From: Marimicrobium sp913061115 | Lineage (GTDB): Bacteria; Pseudomonadota; Gammaproteobacteria; Pseudomonadales; Halieaceae | Reading direction: 5' to 3' | DNA length: 64,000 bases | Assembly (NCBI RefSeq): GCF_047729875.1 | Contig: NZ_CP159826.1 | Span: 3,651,041-3,715,040, forward strand | In this document: one piece after another, positions 63,968 through 64,000 of the stretch | Layout: each line of letters begins with the position of its first letter | Numbering within the stretch: position 1 is the first letter of the stretch | Notes under the pieces: model-generated | Told to the model about the DNA's origin: nothing | Seen by the model: the letters and a program-made list of their open reading frames with translations, nothing else | Databases searched by the model: none | Position numbers and translations under genes: made by a program

Positions 63968-63976
63968 TGTGGATAA
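63968..63976 (-). promoter_or_regulatory. DnaA box (perfect, minus strand)
   Basis: TGTGGATAA on the plus strand is TTATCCACA on the minus strand, the perfect consensus DnaA box. It lies 24 bases from the window end, in an AT-rich stretch with ATAAAATATTTTTG, as expected of an origin or of the dnaA promoter. Confidence 0.7.
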
Positions 63977-64000
63977 CTCGACTGTTCAGGGGTATTATGA

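Noticed and set aside
1..64000. tRNA, rRNA, CRISPR arrays and insertion sequences
   Set aside because: None could be seen: no regularly spaced repeats, no transposase-like protein and no tRNA-like fold recognised by eye.

Overview
The window reads as the chromosome of a gammaproteobacterium, probably a marine one related to the Halieaceae/Cellvibrionales or Pseudomonas-like lineages. The right half has the classic order of the replication-origin region on the minus strand: rpmH, rnpA, yidD, yidC, mnmE, then mnmG, rsmG, parA, parB, atpIBEFHAGDC, glmU and glmS. Two DnaA boxes lie in the last 150 bases, so dnaA/oriC should begin just past the right end. The left end carries a ubiC-ubiA pair next to a rubredoxin/rubredoxin-reductase fusion, an arrangement reminiscent of pseudomonads. 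The genus is an inference from gene order, not a measurement. No rRNA, tRNA, insertion sequence or CRISPR array was seen.

Layout. 1-5.3 kb: housekeeping genes (end of a DUF1415 gene, rubredoxin reductase, ubiC, ubiA, a FemAB-like protein, yaaA). 5.7-30.9 kb: a large exopolysaccharide locus of the exosortase (EpsH/XrtA) type. Its core runs 5.7-16.8 kb in one direction: export protein, outer-membrane barrel, Wzz-type protein, CpsD-like ATPase, ExeA-like ATPase, exosortase-EpsI fusion, WecA-like initiating transferase and TPR lipoprotein. Variable sugar genes follow: a glycosyltransferase, a GDP-mannose 6-dehydrogenase close to AlgD, a heparinase II/III-like protein, another glycosyltransferase, a sulfotransferase and a Wzy-like polymerase. 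The stretch 23.8-29.6 kb is decaying: a glycosyltransferase broken at a poly-A run, a hypothetical gene broken in three frames, a pyruvyltransferase-like relic, a sulfotransferase relic with four internal stops, and unassigned fragments. A GT39-type transferase closes the locus.

30.9-38.4 kb: a TRAP transporter (dctQ, dctM, and a separate dctP on the other strand behind uvrD), an acyl-CoA thioesterase, uvrD, an acidic SPOR-domain membrane protein and a small secreted protein. 38.4-53.6 kb: glmS and glmU (UDP-GlcNAc supply), the complete F1Fo-ATP synthase operon, parAB, rsmG and mnmG. 53.6-59.7 kb: a block separating mnmG from mnmE, holding an alpha/beta hydrolase, a K+-dependent type membrane pyrophosphatase, two tandem hotdog thioesterases, an NTF2-like protein, a luciferase-like oxidoreductase and an AT-rich gene-poor stretch. 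59.7-64 kb: mnmE to rpmH and the edge of the origin.

The most notable system is the polysaccharide locus. AlgD with a uronate-type lyase fold and a sulfotransferase suggests a uronic-acid-containing, possibly sulfated exopolymer built on an undecaprenyl carrier and exported by Wza/Wzz-like parts, with an exosortase encoded in the same operon. The polymer's composition is inferred from the gene families only.
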